From Corylus avellana (lineage: Eukaryota; Streptophyta; Magnoliopsida; Fagales; Betulaceae): DNA of 64,000 nt. The stretch spans positions 10,556,269-10,620,268 of the forward strand of contig NC_081548.1 in the NCBI RefSeq assembly GCF_901000735.1, written 5' to 3'. The translations under genes were made by a program, and so were the position numbers. This document shows, one piece after another, positions 35,375 through 47,286 of the stretch; the first letter of the stretch is position 1, and every line of letters starts with the position of its first letter. The notes under the pieces were generated by a model. That model was not told the origin of the DNA. It saw nothing but the letters and a program-made list of their open reading frames with translations, and did no database searches.

Positions 35375-36669
35375 TGTTGTCACAAATATCTACCTAAATT
35401 AATATGCAAATAATTGGATGTTTTACCCGCAAGTGCACGAGGTCAACACAGTAGTATAGGGCGTAAGTATGGGGTCATTCCCACGAGAATTGCTAAATTT
35501 TGTCTAAAATTAAATTCCAAAAGTAAAATAAAATAAAGATTGGATTTTTATTTCATGATAATAAATTGGTTGGGCTTTGATATCCGCCACTAATTATATT
35601 CAGTTAATATGCCAATATGCCAATGCTTTGATCATGTTATGAATATTTAATGTTTGTCAACCTAAGGGCATGGGTGTATACTCTAACTCTTTTCTTTCTT
35701 AAAGGATTTAGCATGGGTGTATACTATGTTGTTCTTTAAGAAAGCATATATTCTGTGGAAATCGACAAACACATGAGGCCTAGGGCATAGGTGTATACTC
35801 CCGGTTCCCCATGTTGATTAACCCAAGAACCTGGTGTAGATTTCTTTTGTTACTTATGTTAAACTCAGGACTCAGTCATCCAAATTGATTTAACTAACTA
35901 GTCTATACGACATGCATATGTTGAGCAGGCACACACAAATGAGGCATTCATGAAAATAGGCATTAATCAAGTTAAATATCACAACATGATCATCACAAGG
36001 GCACCAATATTGAATATTAACTAAACATAACTAGGGCTTCAATCTAGCCCTATTAAATAAATTAGTTACACATAATAAAAATAAAACTAAAAGAGAAAAG
36101 GGAAAGAAAGAACCGAAAGGTAGCCTCCAATTCCTCTCCCCACAGTTGTGTCTTTTCCAGCATGATTATTCTCAAGGTTTAGAGGTGTATTTATAGAGTT
36201 TTAGAAGTCCTTGTTACACTAGTAAACCTAGAAAATTCGTAGGGTTTTAGTCCAATTACAAGTGGAACTTGGAAAACCCTAATATGGAAGGAAAGGGAGT
36301 CTGTTTGCAGCTTCTAGAATTCTCAAGCGCACGGGTGCGCTCGATCGCAACCAGTGTGCGCTCGATCGCACGTCTGCGATCGAGCCTCTTCTGTTGTGCG
36401 CTGGATCGCACATGGCCGCTTCATGCTTTGTCTCTTCTGGTAGTACGCTCAATCGTAGGGAGCCTGCGATTGATCGCACTGTCAGGGCTCCAACTTTTAC
36501 CATTTTCTCTCCTTGAGGCCAAATCTTCCAAGTTTACTTCCTTTTCTTCCAAAAGCCTATAAAAACAAGGAAAACACATATAGGAACTAAAATGGCATGA
36601 ATTAACTAAAACTAAAGGATTAAAACATGTAAGTTAAGGGCTAAAAATATGAATATTTAGCACTTAACA
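35375..36669 (-). repeat. 5' LTR of element B
   Basis: 1295 bases. Motif copies GCATGGGTGTATAC at 35668, 35711 and (GCATAGG variant) 35785; one of the usual four is missing. Motif cluster of TGCGCTCGATCGCA at about 36324-36480. Confidence 0.88.
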
Positions 36670-36674
36670 CTTGC

Positions 36675-37460
36675 GCGCAGGATCTTTAGGCTCGAACACA
36701 TCATTCATTAGGCTCAAGCGCACTTGCACCGACTTGCTGGACAAAAATGTAGAACTAATAAGGAATGAAGTTTAGGTCTCCTAATTCGACTAGGAGACAA
36801 AATTGCTGCATTTTTGGGATTCCAAGAGTCCCTAGGGTTTATTTTACACTCTATAAATATGTCATAAACCTTTCAAAAGAAGGGTGGTGCTTAGCATAGA
36901 GAAATTACACACAAAACACCTTCTTGGAAGCTTGAAGAGTTGAAGAGAAGATGAACGTGACAGAAGGCCATTCCAGCACCACCATGAGGAGCTAAATTCA
37001 TAATAAGATGTTGATGTAGCTATTTCCAAGTAACAATGGTTTGATTGTATTTTAATTTAGGATTTGTCTATATGCATGATGGTTGTATAACTAAGAGAAT
37101 TGATTTTAATGTTTATATTCAATCTTGATAGAATTATTATCTTGTGTTAAAAAGCTTTTTATATTGATTGAACTCAATCATTCAAATTTTCTGTGATTAT
37201 AAGAATGATGGTTATGCAATGGTTTTAACTAACACATGATCAAGAGGGTTTGATAGGCCATGGATCAGGAAGACAAATCGTTTTACACCCTAGTTTAGTG
37301 TAATTTAGGTAGACGATCCAAACTAACCGAAGATGAGTTATGCTTATCCCTTGATTGTGTATGACTAATTAAGAGATTTGATAGTCCATACCTAAGGAAG
37401 ACGCACCATACCACATCTAGAGGTTAGGCAGAGTGTCTATGCCAATTGAAGATGGACTAT
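36675..37460 (+). repeat. 3' LTR of element F, right part
   Basis: Continues the LTR cut at 26513. Carries CTATAAATATG near 36850 and GGTAGACGATCC / GAAGACGCACCATACC motifs of the C/D/F family. It breaks off near 37460, before the LTR end. Confidence 0.65.
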
Positions 37461-37609
37461 TCTTATTATAATACCCTGGCACTTTAAATCATTTTAAAAA
37501 GAGTTTTAAACCCTTACTCAACAAGTTAATAGCCTTCTAAATCAGCCCTAAACACAAAACCCTAAGCTATCTCAACATAACCGAAAGCCCTTACACTTAA
37601 CCACAAAGT
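37461..37609. other. Short unassigned fragment
   Basis: Starts TATAATACCCTGGCAC, similar to LTR starts of the TGTAATACCC type. Nothing else recognised. Confidence 0.3.
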
Positions 37610-38958
37610 TGTTAAATGCTAAAATATTCATATTTTCAACCCTTAACTTGCATGTTTTAATCCTTTGGTTTTAGTTAATTATGTCATTTTAATTCCGTTT
37701 TGTGTTTTTCGTACTTTTGTAGGATTTTGGGAGAAAATGAAGTCAATCTGGATGATTTGGGCTCAAAGAAAGAAGATGGGAAAATTGGGAGCTCCCTAAC
37801 ACTGCGATCGATCACAGGGTACCTGCGATCGAGCGCAATACCAGAGAGGACACAGCACAAAGCAAGCCATGAGCGATCGAGCGCATAACAAAAAGGGAGC
37901 GATCGCAGACCTGCAATCGAGCGCACACGGGTTGCGATCGATCGCATCCGTACGCAGGAGACACATCAAGTGTCGGCCAGAATGTCTTTCTTTCCATATT
38001 AGGGTTTTCCAACTCCCAATTGTAATAGGTTTTGAAACCCTACGAAATCCCTAGGTTTACTACTTTGTCCAGGACTTCTAAAGCCTATAAATAGACCCTT
38101 AAGCCTCTAGAATAAAGTGGCTTTGTAAGGGGAAGAATAGGAGCTCTTCAAGTTCAAGTCCCGGGTTTATTCTTTTCCTTTCTTTCTTTTCTTTTATGAA
38201 GATGTTTAAATTCAATTTTATGTGTAGCTAATTTAATTAGTAGGGCTTGATTGAAGCCCTAGTTATGTTTAGTTAATATTTCAATATTGGCGCCTTTATA
38301 ATGATCTTGTTGTGCTATTTAACTTGATTAACACCTAATTGCATGAATTCCTCATATGTGTGTGCCTGATCAACATATCCATGTGGTATGGACTAGTTAG
38401 TTAAATCAATTTGGATGGCCGAGTCCTGGGTTTAATAGAAGTAACAAAAGAATCCACACCGTGATTCTTGGGTTAATCAACATGGGGAACCGGGAGTATA
38501 TGCCATGCCCTAGGCCTCATGTATTTGTCGATTTTCATAGAATATATGCTTTCCTAAGGAACAACTTAGTATACACCATACTAAATCTCTTAGAAAAGAA
38601 AAGAGTTAGAGTATATGCCATGCCTAATTCGCTTCTTAGGGAAATCTATAGCTTAAGGAGTATACGCCATGCCCTTAGGTTGACAAACATTAGATATGCA
38701 TAACATGATCAAAGCATTGGCATATTGTTATATTAGCTAAATATAATTAGTGGTGGATGTCAAAGCCCTACCTTTTATTATCATCACTTAAACAATCAAT
38801 CTTTGTTCTACATAAGGAATTTATTTTTAAACAAAAATTCAGCAATCCTCGTGAGAATGATCTCGTACTTGCACCATATACTACTATGTTGACCATATGC
38901 ACTTGCAGGTAAAACGTACAATTATTTACCTATTAATTTAGGTAGATATTTGCACAAA
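37610..38958 (+). repeat. Left LTR of element G
   Basis: 1349 bases. TGTTAAATGC start. CGATCGAGCGCA cluster at 37799-37960; four GTATAYGCCATGC motifs at 38496, 38569, 38611 and 38660. Confidence 0.88.
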
Positions 38959-38964
38959 AAATTT

Positions 38965-38982
38965 TTGGCGCCGTTGCCGGGG
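38965..38982 (+). other. Primer-binding site, left half of G
   Basis: TGGCGCCGTTGCCGGGGA, exact complement of the tRNA-Asp 3' end. Confidence 0.9.
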
Positions 38983-39262
38983 ATTGCAACGAATTTTGTT
39001 TAGAATTATTTTCCTTTAGTTGTGTGATTTTAATTTTCAATTTTCAATTTTATTTCTATCAAAAATATTTTATTTTGATTCTTAAATTTTTTCGTTTTCT
39101 GTTTCAGGTTGCGGATTAGCATTCTGTGATTGCGATCAATCGTCAGCCAAGTACGATCGAGGGCATTGCGATCGAACGCACCAACCTGCGATCGAGCGCA
39201 GTTCCAGGGAGCATCCGGACCAGCACCACTGAAGCTGCTCGACTGAAGAAGCAATTCAGTTG

Positions 39263-40752
39263 ATGCAAGGTCGTCAATCTCAAGCCTCAACCACTATTCC
39301 ACTCGATCCTAAAATTGAGAGGACAATTCGACAGCGACCCCAAAACAAAGAAGAAGAGGAAGAAATTGAGATGGAAGATTTGCAAGAGAATCCAATTGGA
39401 CTAAGACCATTAGAGGTAAATCCACCACGGGTGAGGAGACCAATGAAGCAGGCATTCGCTCCAGCAAACCTCCATCAACCCTCATGCATAGCATATCAAC
39501 CGGAGGTGGATGGCAGCTATTATATCTCTCCTCAAATCCTTAATGCATTGACTCAATTCAGAGGCACAACTACTGAGGATCCCAACTTGCATCTTTAAGA
39601 ATTCTTTGATTTATGCAAGTTCAAACATGTCCAAGGTGTAACTCCAGAGAGACTCAGGTTAGTCCTCTTCCTTTCTCTTTGAAAGATAATGCTAAACTGT
39701 GGTACAATTCCTTGCCTGTAGATTCTATCCATACTTGGGAAGAATTAACAACAAAGTTTCTGAAAAGGTTTTTCCCAGCCCAGAAGACAAAACAACTTAA
39801 AAGGGAACTTCAAATGTTCCAACAACGAGACAGAGATTTGTTCTTTGAGGCCTCGGATCACTTCAATTCCTTGCTTCTAAAGTGCCCACATCACAACATC
39901 CCTCAAGATGAGCAGGTACAAATTTTCTATGAAGTATTAGATGATACTAACAAAGGGATGGTTGATTCAGCTTGTGAAGGAACACTTATGGAGAAGAGTA
40001 GTTAGGAAGTTGTGGAACTTTTTGAAACATTAAGTGAGCATTCACAGCAATTCTGTTCAAGAGGGAGGAGAGGAATCAAAAGGAAGGGCATGTATGAAGT
40101 AAACCTCATCGAGAGATCACCCAATCAGTTGGCTGCTGTAGAAAAGAAGTTGGACATGATTGTCAAGGCCATGACTGCTCAAAAAATCTCACCTCTGCAG
40201 CAGGACACACCAATCCAGGTACGTGCTATTTGTTCCCATCTAGATCACACCTCTGAGACGTGTCCTTTATCTCCATTTGCAGAGCAAGAAGAGGTGAATT
40301 TTGTGGGACAAAACAATTACCCCCACAAGAACAATCCATACTCCAATACTTACAATCCAGGATGGTACAACCATCCAAATTTCTCTTGGAGTAATAATCA
40401 AGGACAGCAGAAAGGTCCCCAACAAGCAAGCCAACCAACTCAAGAGTCAAAGATGAACCAACTGGAGAATATGATACACAACCTGGTGACTTCACAACAG
40501 CAATTCACGGCTGATCAAAAACAATTCAATACAATGACTGATCAAGCCATTCAAAGACTAGAAGTGTAAATGGGTCAGATGGCAAAGGAGCTGAGTGAGA
40601 GGAAGCAGGGGGAATTTTCAGCTGAAACAATTTCTAACCCAGGGAGTCACCAGCAGCTGAAGGCAGCCACAGTTCTTAGAGGTCCTGTTCCTGTACTACC
40701 AAGGGCACTTAAGCCAAATTCTGTAGAGCTCAAGTGCAGCTCTTCACACTAG
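39263..40752 (+). pseudogene. gag of left half of G, broken
   Basis: ATG at 39263 (MQGRQSQAS). Stop near 39596 after DPNLHL, a frame change before LPFSLKDNAKLWYNSLPVDS, a stop at 40003-40005, and another at 40567-40569. Capsid motifs FLKRFFPAQKTKQLKRELQ and LLLKCPHHNIPQDEQVQIFY; knuckle remnant CSHLDHTSETC; coiled coil after NHPNFSWSNNQ. Ends with PRALKPNSVELKCSS, joined directly to gag where B has protease in between. Confidence 0.8.
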
Positions 40753-41573
40753 ATACATTACAGTCACAAGTAGACGCATTTGATCAATCCAGAAACTCAA
40801 GTGCATCTACTCAAAACAGTGGTACTGAGGCCACTAAAGGCGGTACATTTTCCCATCTTGTTTTCTTCATATTACTTTACATGTGTCTCACTTATCCTAT
40901 GTGTTTTCTTTTTCATTGTTGTCCTTAAGGCATTTAAAAAAAAATAAAAATTGACATTCTGTTATTACGATCGATCGCAACAAGTATGCAATCCAGCACA
41001 ATAACCAAATGATGGCCTTAAACATTATGTTAGTGCGATCGAACGCACATTGGGTGTGATCGAGCGCACGTCAACCATACACGCACATCCTTGGCCGAAT
41101 GCGATTGAGCGCACCATGTGTGCGATCGAGTGCAGTCGGATAGCACATACGTGATCTACTTTAGGTCATTTTCCCCCTTACCCCACATCTTTCTCTTCTC
41201 GGCGTCGTACAAGCTTTTCATACACACACCTCCGGCAACCTCTTACTCCGTCCATTTTTCTTCTGTTTTTCACCAATTCCACCACACAACCACCACACGG
41301 GTCACCTCTCCGGCCACCGTACCACCACTTCTCCACCACATTACCCCACACCCCATTCACCATTCCCATTAACACCCCATCTCCGAACACTCACCCAACC
41401 TCCGATTCTCTCTTATTTTCTGCAATTGTGGGTGTTCATCCACCCATATTGCCTCTGTGTTGGGTATTTCTTGTATTTGCAAGAGGTTTTGGGCATCTTT
41501 TGCTGCATTTTGCTACTGTGGTCACCAGAAGTGTGCACCGCCTATTCGACAAAAGTCCCCAATCAAGCTCAAC
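40753..41573 (+). other. Spacer between gag and ORF2, left half of G
   Basis: CGATCGAGCGCA cluster at about 40965-41145, then C-rich leader. Corresponds to 43660-44470 in the right half. Confidence 0.6.
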
Positions 41574-41947
41574 ATGCCTAGAACCCGTGCTTCATCCTCC
41601 CGGGGGTCCGATACTCAAGCTATTTCTTCCCCTCCCACTTTTGAGGAGCGGGAGCTGCTATTTGAGACAACTTTTGCCATACAGGAGGATTTTCAAAACC
41701 TTGAAGCAACTTAATAGGCGGTCGCCAAATTCAAGCGTCGGGGGCTCAAAAAGCTTTTCAAGCCGGTCACCACCATGGCCTACCGAAGGCTGGTGATTGA
41801 ATTTTATGCCAACCTCTCCCATGACTGCAACAATTTGGCCGCTCTCTCTTCAAGGGTGCAAAGCCAAGCTATTGATGTGACTAGGGCCGACATTGCCACA
41901 TCCCTTCAGTGCAATTATGAACATCCTCCAGAAGCCGCGCATCTATC
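41574..41947 (+). pseudogene. ORF2 of left half of G, truncated
   Basis: ATG at 41574 (MPRTRASSSRGSDTQ). Stop at 41712-41714 after DFQNLEAT, then the same frame goes on with RRLVIEFYANLSHDCNN and DVTRADIATSLQC. It ends at about 41947, where LTR-tail sequence begins. Only the first third of the protein is present. Confidence 0.75.
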
Positions 41948-42004
41948 AATTCACCTATTAATTCAGGTAGACTTTTTGCACCACAAGTTTTTGGCGCCGT
42001 TGCC
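41948..42004 (+). other. LTR tail plus second primer-binding site in G
   Basis: ATTCACCTATTAATTCAGG and TAGACTTTTTGCAC are the last bases of a family LTR (closest to the right LTR), followed by TGGCGCCGTTGCCGAGGA at about 41991-42008. This marks the fusion point. Confidence 0.8.
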
Positions 42005-42272
42005 GAGGATTGCAGCGAATTTTGTTTAAAAATTATTTTCCTTTAGTTTTGTTATTTTAATTTTCAATTTTTAATTAGCAAAAATCAAAAAGAATTTCTT
42101 GTTTTCCCTAACTTTTCTATTTTCTATTGCAAGTTGCGGATTGGCATTCTGTGATTGCGATGAATCGTCAGCAAAGTGCGATCGAACGCACCAACCTGCG
42201 ATCGAGCGCAATTCCAGGGAGCATCCGGACCGGCAGTACTGAAGTTGCCTAACTGAAGAAGTAATCCAGTTC

Positions 42273-43658
42273 ATGCAAGGTCGTCGATCTCAAGCCTCAA
42301 CCGTTCTACCACTCGATCCTGAAATTGAGCGGAGAATTCGACCACAACCTAGAGACAAAGAAGAAGAAGTTGAAATGGAAGATTTGCAAGAAAATCCAAT
42401 TGGGCCAAGACCATTAGAGGCAAATCCACCACGGGTGAGGAGACCAATGAAGCAGGCATATGTGCCAACAAACCTCCATCAACCCTCTTGCATAGCATAT
42501 CAACCAATGGTGGATGGCAGCTATTATATCTCTCCCCAAATCCTAAATGCATTGACTCGTTTCAGAGGCACAGCTACTGAAGATCCCAACTTGCATCTCA
42601 AGGAATTCTTTGACTTATGCAAGTTCAGGTTAGTCCTCTTTTCTTTTTCCTTGAAAGATAATGCTAAACTGTGGTACAATTCCTTTCCTGTAGAGTCCAT
42701 TCATACTTGGGAAGAATTGACCACCAAGTCTTTGAAAAGGTTTTTCCCAGCCCAAAAGACAAAACAACTTAAAAAGGAACTTCAATTGTTCCAACAACGA
42801 GACGGAGATTTGTTCTTTGAGGCCTGGGATCACTTCAATTCCTTGCTTCTAAAGTGCCCACACCACAACATCCCTCAAGATGAGCAGGTACAAATTTTCT
42901 ATGAAGGATTAGATGATACTAACAAAGGAATGGTTGATTCAGCTTGTGGAGGAACACTTATGGAGAAGAGTAGTGAGGAAGCTATGGAACTTTTTAAGAC
43001 ATTAAGTGACCATTCACAGCAATTCTGTTCAAGAGGAAGGAGAGGAGTCAAAAGCAAGGGCATGTATGAAGTAAACCTCAGTGGGGGATCAACCAATCAG
43101 TTGGCTGCTGTAGAAAAGAAATTGGATATGCTTGTCAAGGCCATGACTATTAAAAAAATCTCACCTCTGTAACAGGACACACCAATCCAAGTATGTGCTG
43201 TCCGTTCCCATTTAGATCACACTACTGAGACGTGTCCTTTTGCAGCACAAGAAGAGGTGAATTTTGTGGGACAAAACAATTATCCCCACAAGAACAACCC
43301 ATACTACAATACTTACAATCCAGGATGGCGCAACCATCCAAATTTCTCCTGGAGCAATAATCAAGGACAGCAGAAAGGGCCCCAACAAGCATGCCAACCA
43401 ACTCAAGAGCCAAAGATGAACCAACTGGAGACTATGATACACAACCTGGTGACTTCACAACAGCAGTTCATGGCTGATCAAAAACATGTCATTACAAAGA
43501 CTGAGCAAGCCATACAAAAACTGGAAGTGCAAATGGGTCAGATGGCAAAGGAGCTGAGTGAGAGGAAGCAGGGAGAATTTCCAGCCCAAACAATACCTAA
43601 CCCAGGAAATCACCAACAGCTGAAGGCAGCCACAGTTTCTGAGAGGTCCTACTCCTAG
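42273..43658 (+). pseudogene. gag of right half of G, nearly open
   Basis: 299 open residues from ATG 42273, then a stop at 43171-43173 and a reopened segment to 43658. Relative to other copies it lacks the segment between CKF and RLVLF (about 12 residues, in frame). Motifs: LKDNAKLWYNSFPVES, FLKRFFPAQ-like SLKRFFPAQ, LLLKCPHHNIPQDEQVQIFYEGLDD, NHPNFSWSNNQGQQ, coiled coil. The knuckle's first cysteine pair region is altered (VCAVRSHLDHTTETC). Confidence 0.8.
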
Positions 43659-44470
43659 ACGTGTTTGAGCAGGCACAAACCTCAAGCGCATCTACTCAAA
43701 ACAGTGGTACTGAAGCCACTAAAGGCGGTAACATTTTCACTCTTGTCTCCTTCATCTTACTTTCTTTACTTCACATATCTTTCAATTATCCTTTATGTTT
43801 CATTTTCATTATTAACCTTTACTTTACTTTTCTTTTGTTTTCAAAAAAAAAAAAAAAATTGACATTCTGTTACTACAATCGATCACAACAGGTATACGAT
43901 CGAGCGCAGTAACCAAAAGGTGGCTCGACACTCTCTGTCAGTGCGATCCAACGCACCGTAGATGCGATCGAGCGCCCATGACCCACACATGCACATCTCT
44001 TCCCGAATGCGATCGAGCACACTAAGAGTGCGATCGAGCGCACTCAGACAGCAGGGCCTGTGACCTATTTAGGTCACTTTTTCCCCATGGCCCACAACTC
44101 CTCTCCCGGCGCCGTACAAGTTCTCCCAAACTCCTCACTGCCGGCACTCGTCCTCCTCCCATCTTTCACCTAGTTTTCACCAAATCCACTACACCACCAC
44201 CGTATAAGACCCTTCTTCGGCCACCATACCACCATCTTTCTACTAAAACCACTTCATACATCCCAAACTTCAAAATCTCTGAACACTCATCCAGCCTCCA
44301 ATTTTCTTCTATTTTTCTTGCAATTGTGAGTGTTTATCCACCCACATTGCCTCTGTGTTAGGAGTTTTGTGTGTTTGCAGGGAGTTTGGAGCATCCTTGG
44401 CCGTAGTTGTCTTTGTGGTCATCAGAAGTGCACACCACCTGTTCGACAAAAGTCCCCAGTCAAGCTCACA
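43659..44470 (+). other. Spacer between gag and ORF2, right half of G
   Basis: A-rich run at 43843-43858, CGATCGAGCGCA cluster at about 43875-44045, then C-rich leader with a possible splice acceptor (TTTGCAG) near 44375. Confidence 0.6.
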
Positions 44471-45582
44471 ATGCCTAGAGCCCGTGCTTCATTATCCCGG
44501 GGGTCCGAGGCCCAAGCCATCTCCCTACCACCCACTTTTGAGGAGTGGGAGCTGCTGTTTGAAACCACCTTCGCCATCAGAGAAGACTTTCAAAACAATG
44601 AGGCGACTCAATGGGCGGTCGCCAAGTTTAGGTGAAGGGGTCTCAAGAAGCTCTTTAAACCGGTCACCTCTACCGCCTACCGAAAGCTGGTCGTTGAATT
44701 TTACGCCAAGCTTTCCCATGACTATGACAACTCGGCTGCTCTCTCCTCAAAAGTACGAGGCCAAATTGTTCATGTGACTAGGGCCGACATAGCCGCAGCC
44801 TTGCAGTGCATGGATGAGCATCATCCAGAAACTGCAAATCTTGCCGAGCAACCACCCCGATACTATGTGGCGGAAATTATTGAAGACATGTGCCAAGGGC
44901 ACTATGCGGATGCCCACCACAATGCCGGCAACCGATCCAAGCTACCTCGAAGGTTGTGGTTTGTGGATTCCATTTTGCACCGAAATCCTTGGGACACAAA
45001 ACTCAAATGCGTGATCAATTCCTCTAAACTCTCTACGCCTTCCACAAGGATGCATGGTACTCCATTCCCAACATCATTTTGAACCAAATCCATAAATTTT
45101 AGAATGGAGTGCACATTGGGAGAGCAGAGTCCACACACTCATGGGGATTGCCTTTCCCCTACTTGATCATATACATTCTGCAGAACAAGGGCATTAAGGG
45201 CACCGTAGCTGATGAGCCAGTCACCACCACTCCATTATTTAGCATTCGCCAATGGAACAAGAGCTGCTCCCATATGCCCCGGGCACCTCCAAAAGATGGG
45301 GAAGAGGCAGACGAGGTCGAGCCAATGGCCGAAAATGAACTGGCAGCTGAGCCGGTAGATGAAGATGAGGAGGAGACCTTAGTTGACGTTCAAGCCATCC
45401 AATACCGATCCCTTTGTGAACAAATGGCAGGTCTTCGGAGAGAGCTAGCTGATCAAAGAAGGGAGGCTAGGGAAGATAAGGGCCGCATGGATCAACGCTT
45501 AGCTGCCCTAGAAGAATTGATGCAGTCCATCCTAAACTGGTTGCCACCACCACCTGGAGCATCTACTTCTGAGCAATACTGA
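44471..45582 (+). pseudogene. ORF2 of right half of G, full length but broken
   Basis: ATG at 44471 (MPRARASLSRGSEAQ). Stop at 44633-44635, same frame resumes with RGLKKLFKPVTSTAYRKLV to VDSILHRN, a frameshift near 44985, then IHIGRAESTHSWGLPFPYL, IKGTVADEPVTTTPLFSIRQW, an acidic segment and a C-terminal coiled coil (LRRELADQRREAREDKGRMD) ending PPPPGASTSEQY at 45582. Full product would be about 360 residues. Same family as ORF2 of B. No catalytic motif or membrane segment is visible. Confidence 0.75.
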
Positions 45583-47286
45583 GAGGGGACCACCGTCTGG
45601 CTGAAGATGTAAAACTTAGCGCTCATGGGAGGTACCCCATAGCATATCCTTTTATTTTGGTGTTTGTTTTATTTTATTTTGTTTGAATTATATTTTGTGT
45701 GTCTTCATTTGTGTTTAGTATTTTTGGTGTTTTTGGTGTTATGTCCCTTTTTTTTTCAATTATGTTACTGCAATCAATCGCACCACACATGCGATCGAGC
45801 GCAGGTCTTCATTTGTGAGGCTACCGCGTTCTGTTAGTGCGATTGAACGCACAACATGTGCGATCGAGCGCACTTGGCAGCATCCCATAGTTACTGTTTA
45901 TTTTGTTTTGTTCAATTTTTATTTCGTTTTAGTTTTGTTCCTTTTTACTTGTTTGGCTGTTTTCTATTTTGTAGGGACAAGTGTGCTTCAATTCAAGTTT
46001 GGGGGTGTGCTACGAGCCATGCTTTCCAAGACTATTTTGACCATCTCCCGGGTACACTCTTTCCTTTATTTAGACACATTGGGGACAATGTATCATTTAA
46101 GTTTGGGGGTATGGGCACACATGTTCATACACACTTTGTCCCAATTTCATGTTATTTGTTTTGTGTGTTGTTCATTTTTTTGAAAGAAAAAAAAAAGAAA
46201 AAAAAAATAATGCATGTTCATGTTTGCTCTCAAATTTTAAGTTGATCTATAAAGAATTGTGGCTTGAATTCATCAGTGAGCTTAAAATTTTTAACACATG
46301 ATCTGATGAGGGAATCTGTTAGTTTGATTACTTATTGAGGACAATTGAAAAATCACATGTTTGATTAGATCACACAAGCACATTAGCACATAATCTGTGA
46401 GGTATGACATGAGGTCTAATATGTGTGTTTTTGCATCTTGGATGAAATTGGATGACTTATTAGATGACACTATGGCATATATAGTAATGATGAAAAAAAA
46501 AAAAAAAAAGATATGAAATAAATGATCATTGATAGCTTTTCACTGAGTAACTGAACCTCTTGCCTCAAAGCATTGAGTGTTCACGTCAAAAGATGAAAAA
46601 TTGTTGATTTGATCAATGTCATGGTTAGTTGGTTTTGTAGCCTTTTTGACTCGAGTTAGTAGGTCCTTAGGGGTGTCTTTACACCTAATGCCCTAAAACC
46701 ACCTGGTTTGGGAGTCATTGACTTAACACTCGCTACAAGGGTCAATTAGAAAGCTTAAGGGAACCAACATTGCACAACCTGACCAAAAAAAAAAAAGAGA
46801 AAAAAAAAAGAAAAAGAAATATGCCAATGTGTCATTCTAATAGGAATTTCAGTGAATTCTGAGATAAGGAGACAGTGCATATTGGAAAGATTGGGAAGCC
46901 TCATAATTTTGTACTAATTCAATGTACACAAATTTCAAATTTGTGATGATTTACATGTCCTTTGTAAGTAATTGAACTTTGAGATTCTAATTCATTATGA
47001 AGATGGAGTTCATCTTTTTAAACTTGCTTATGAGTGAAAATCATAATCTTGAAGTGATGCTTTAATTTTTGGAATAACATGAACTCTTGCATGATGTTTG
47101 TGGGTAACATTTCTGGAAAACCCTCACGAGACTTCACTCATCCACTTGGGAATTCCTAGTGGTTTAAAAGGCTTGTTGCATACGCTAAATGCAATCGTAC
47201 ATACCACGAAAGATGGATTTATCTCTTGTTTTCTGTTTTTCCATTCCTGTTTTTAGTTTTGTATTGGTAAGGGACTAGCAATATGT
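45583..47286 (+). other. 3' noncoding region of element G
   Basis: CGATCGAGCGCA cluster at about 45770-45875; polypurine-like motifs at 45995-46009 and 46099-46113; GGACAATGTATCATTTAAG block; 'gagtaactgaacctc' block near 46550; hairpin 46667-46696; CTCACGAGACTTCACTC block near 47126. Confidence 0.7.
46667..46696 (+). other. Conserved 3' hairpin, element G copy
   Basis: Stem GGTGT/ACACC, loop CTTT, outer stem TTAGGG/CCCTAA intact. Confidence 0.7.

Larger units (their letters stand above)
26514..36669 (-). mobile_element. Element B: internally deleted Athila-type element carrying ORF2
   Basis: LTRs at 26514-27802 and 35375-36669; flanks CTTGA (26509-26513) and CTTGC (36670-36674) are a one-mismatch target duplication. 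Minus-strand order: 5' LTR, PBS 35351-35368, gag 33688-35079, protease 32795-33517, integrase tail 32484-32790, ORF2 30537-31649, 3' noncoding region, 3' LTR. Reverse transcriptase, RNase H and the integrase core are deleted. Solo LTR C is nested in the 3' region. It sits inside the LTR of element F. Confidence 0.88.

Noticed and set aside
38965..38982. tRNA-Asp gene
   Set aside because: Only the 18 bases complementary to the tRNA 3' end are present, next to an LTR; it is a primer-binding site.
44471..45582. ORF2 as an envelope-like gene
   Set aside because: The position fits, but there is no signal peptide, membrane segment or glycoprotein-like pattern.
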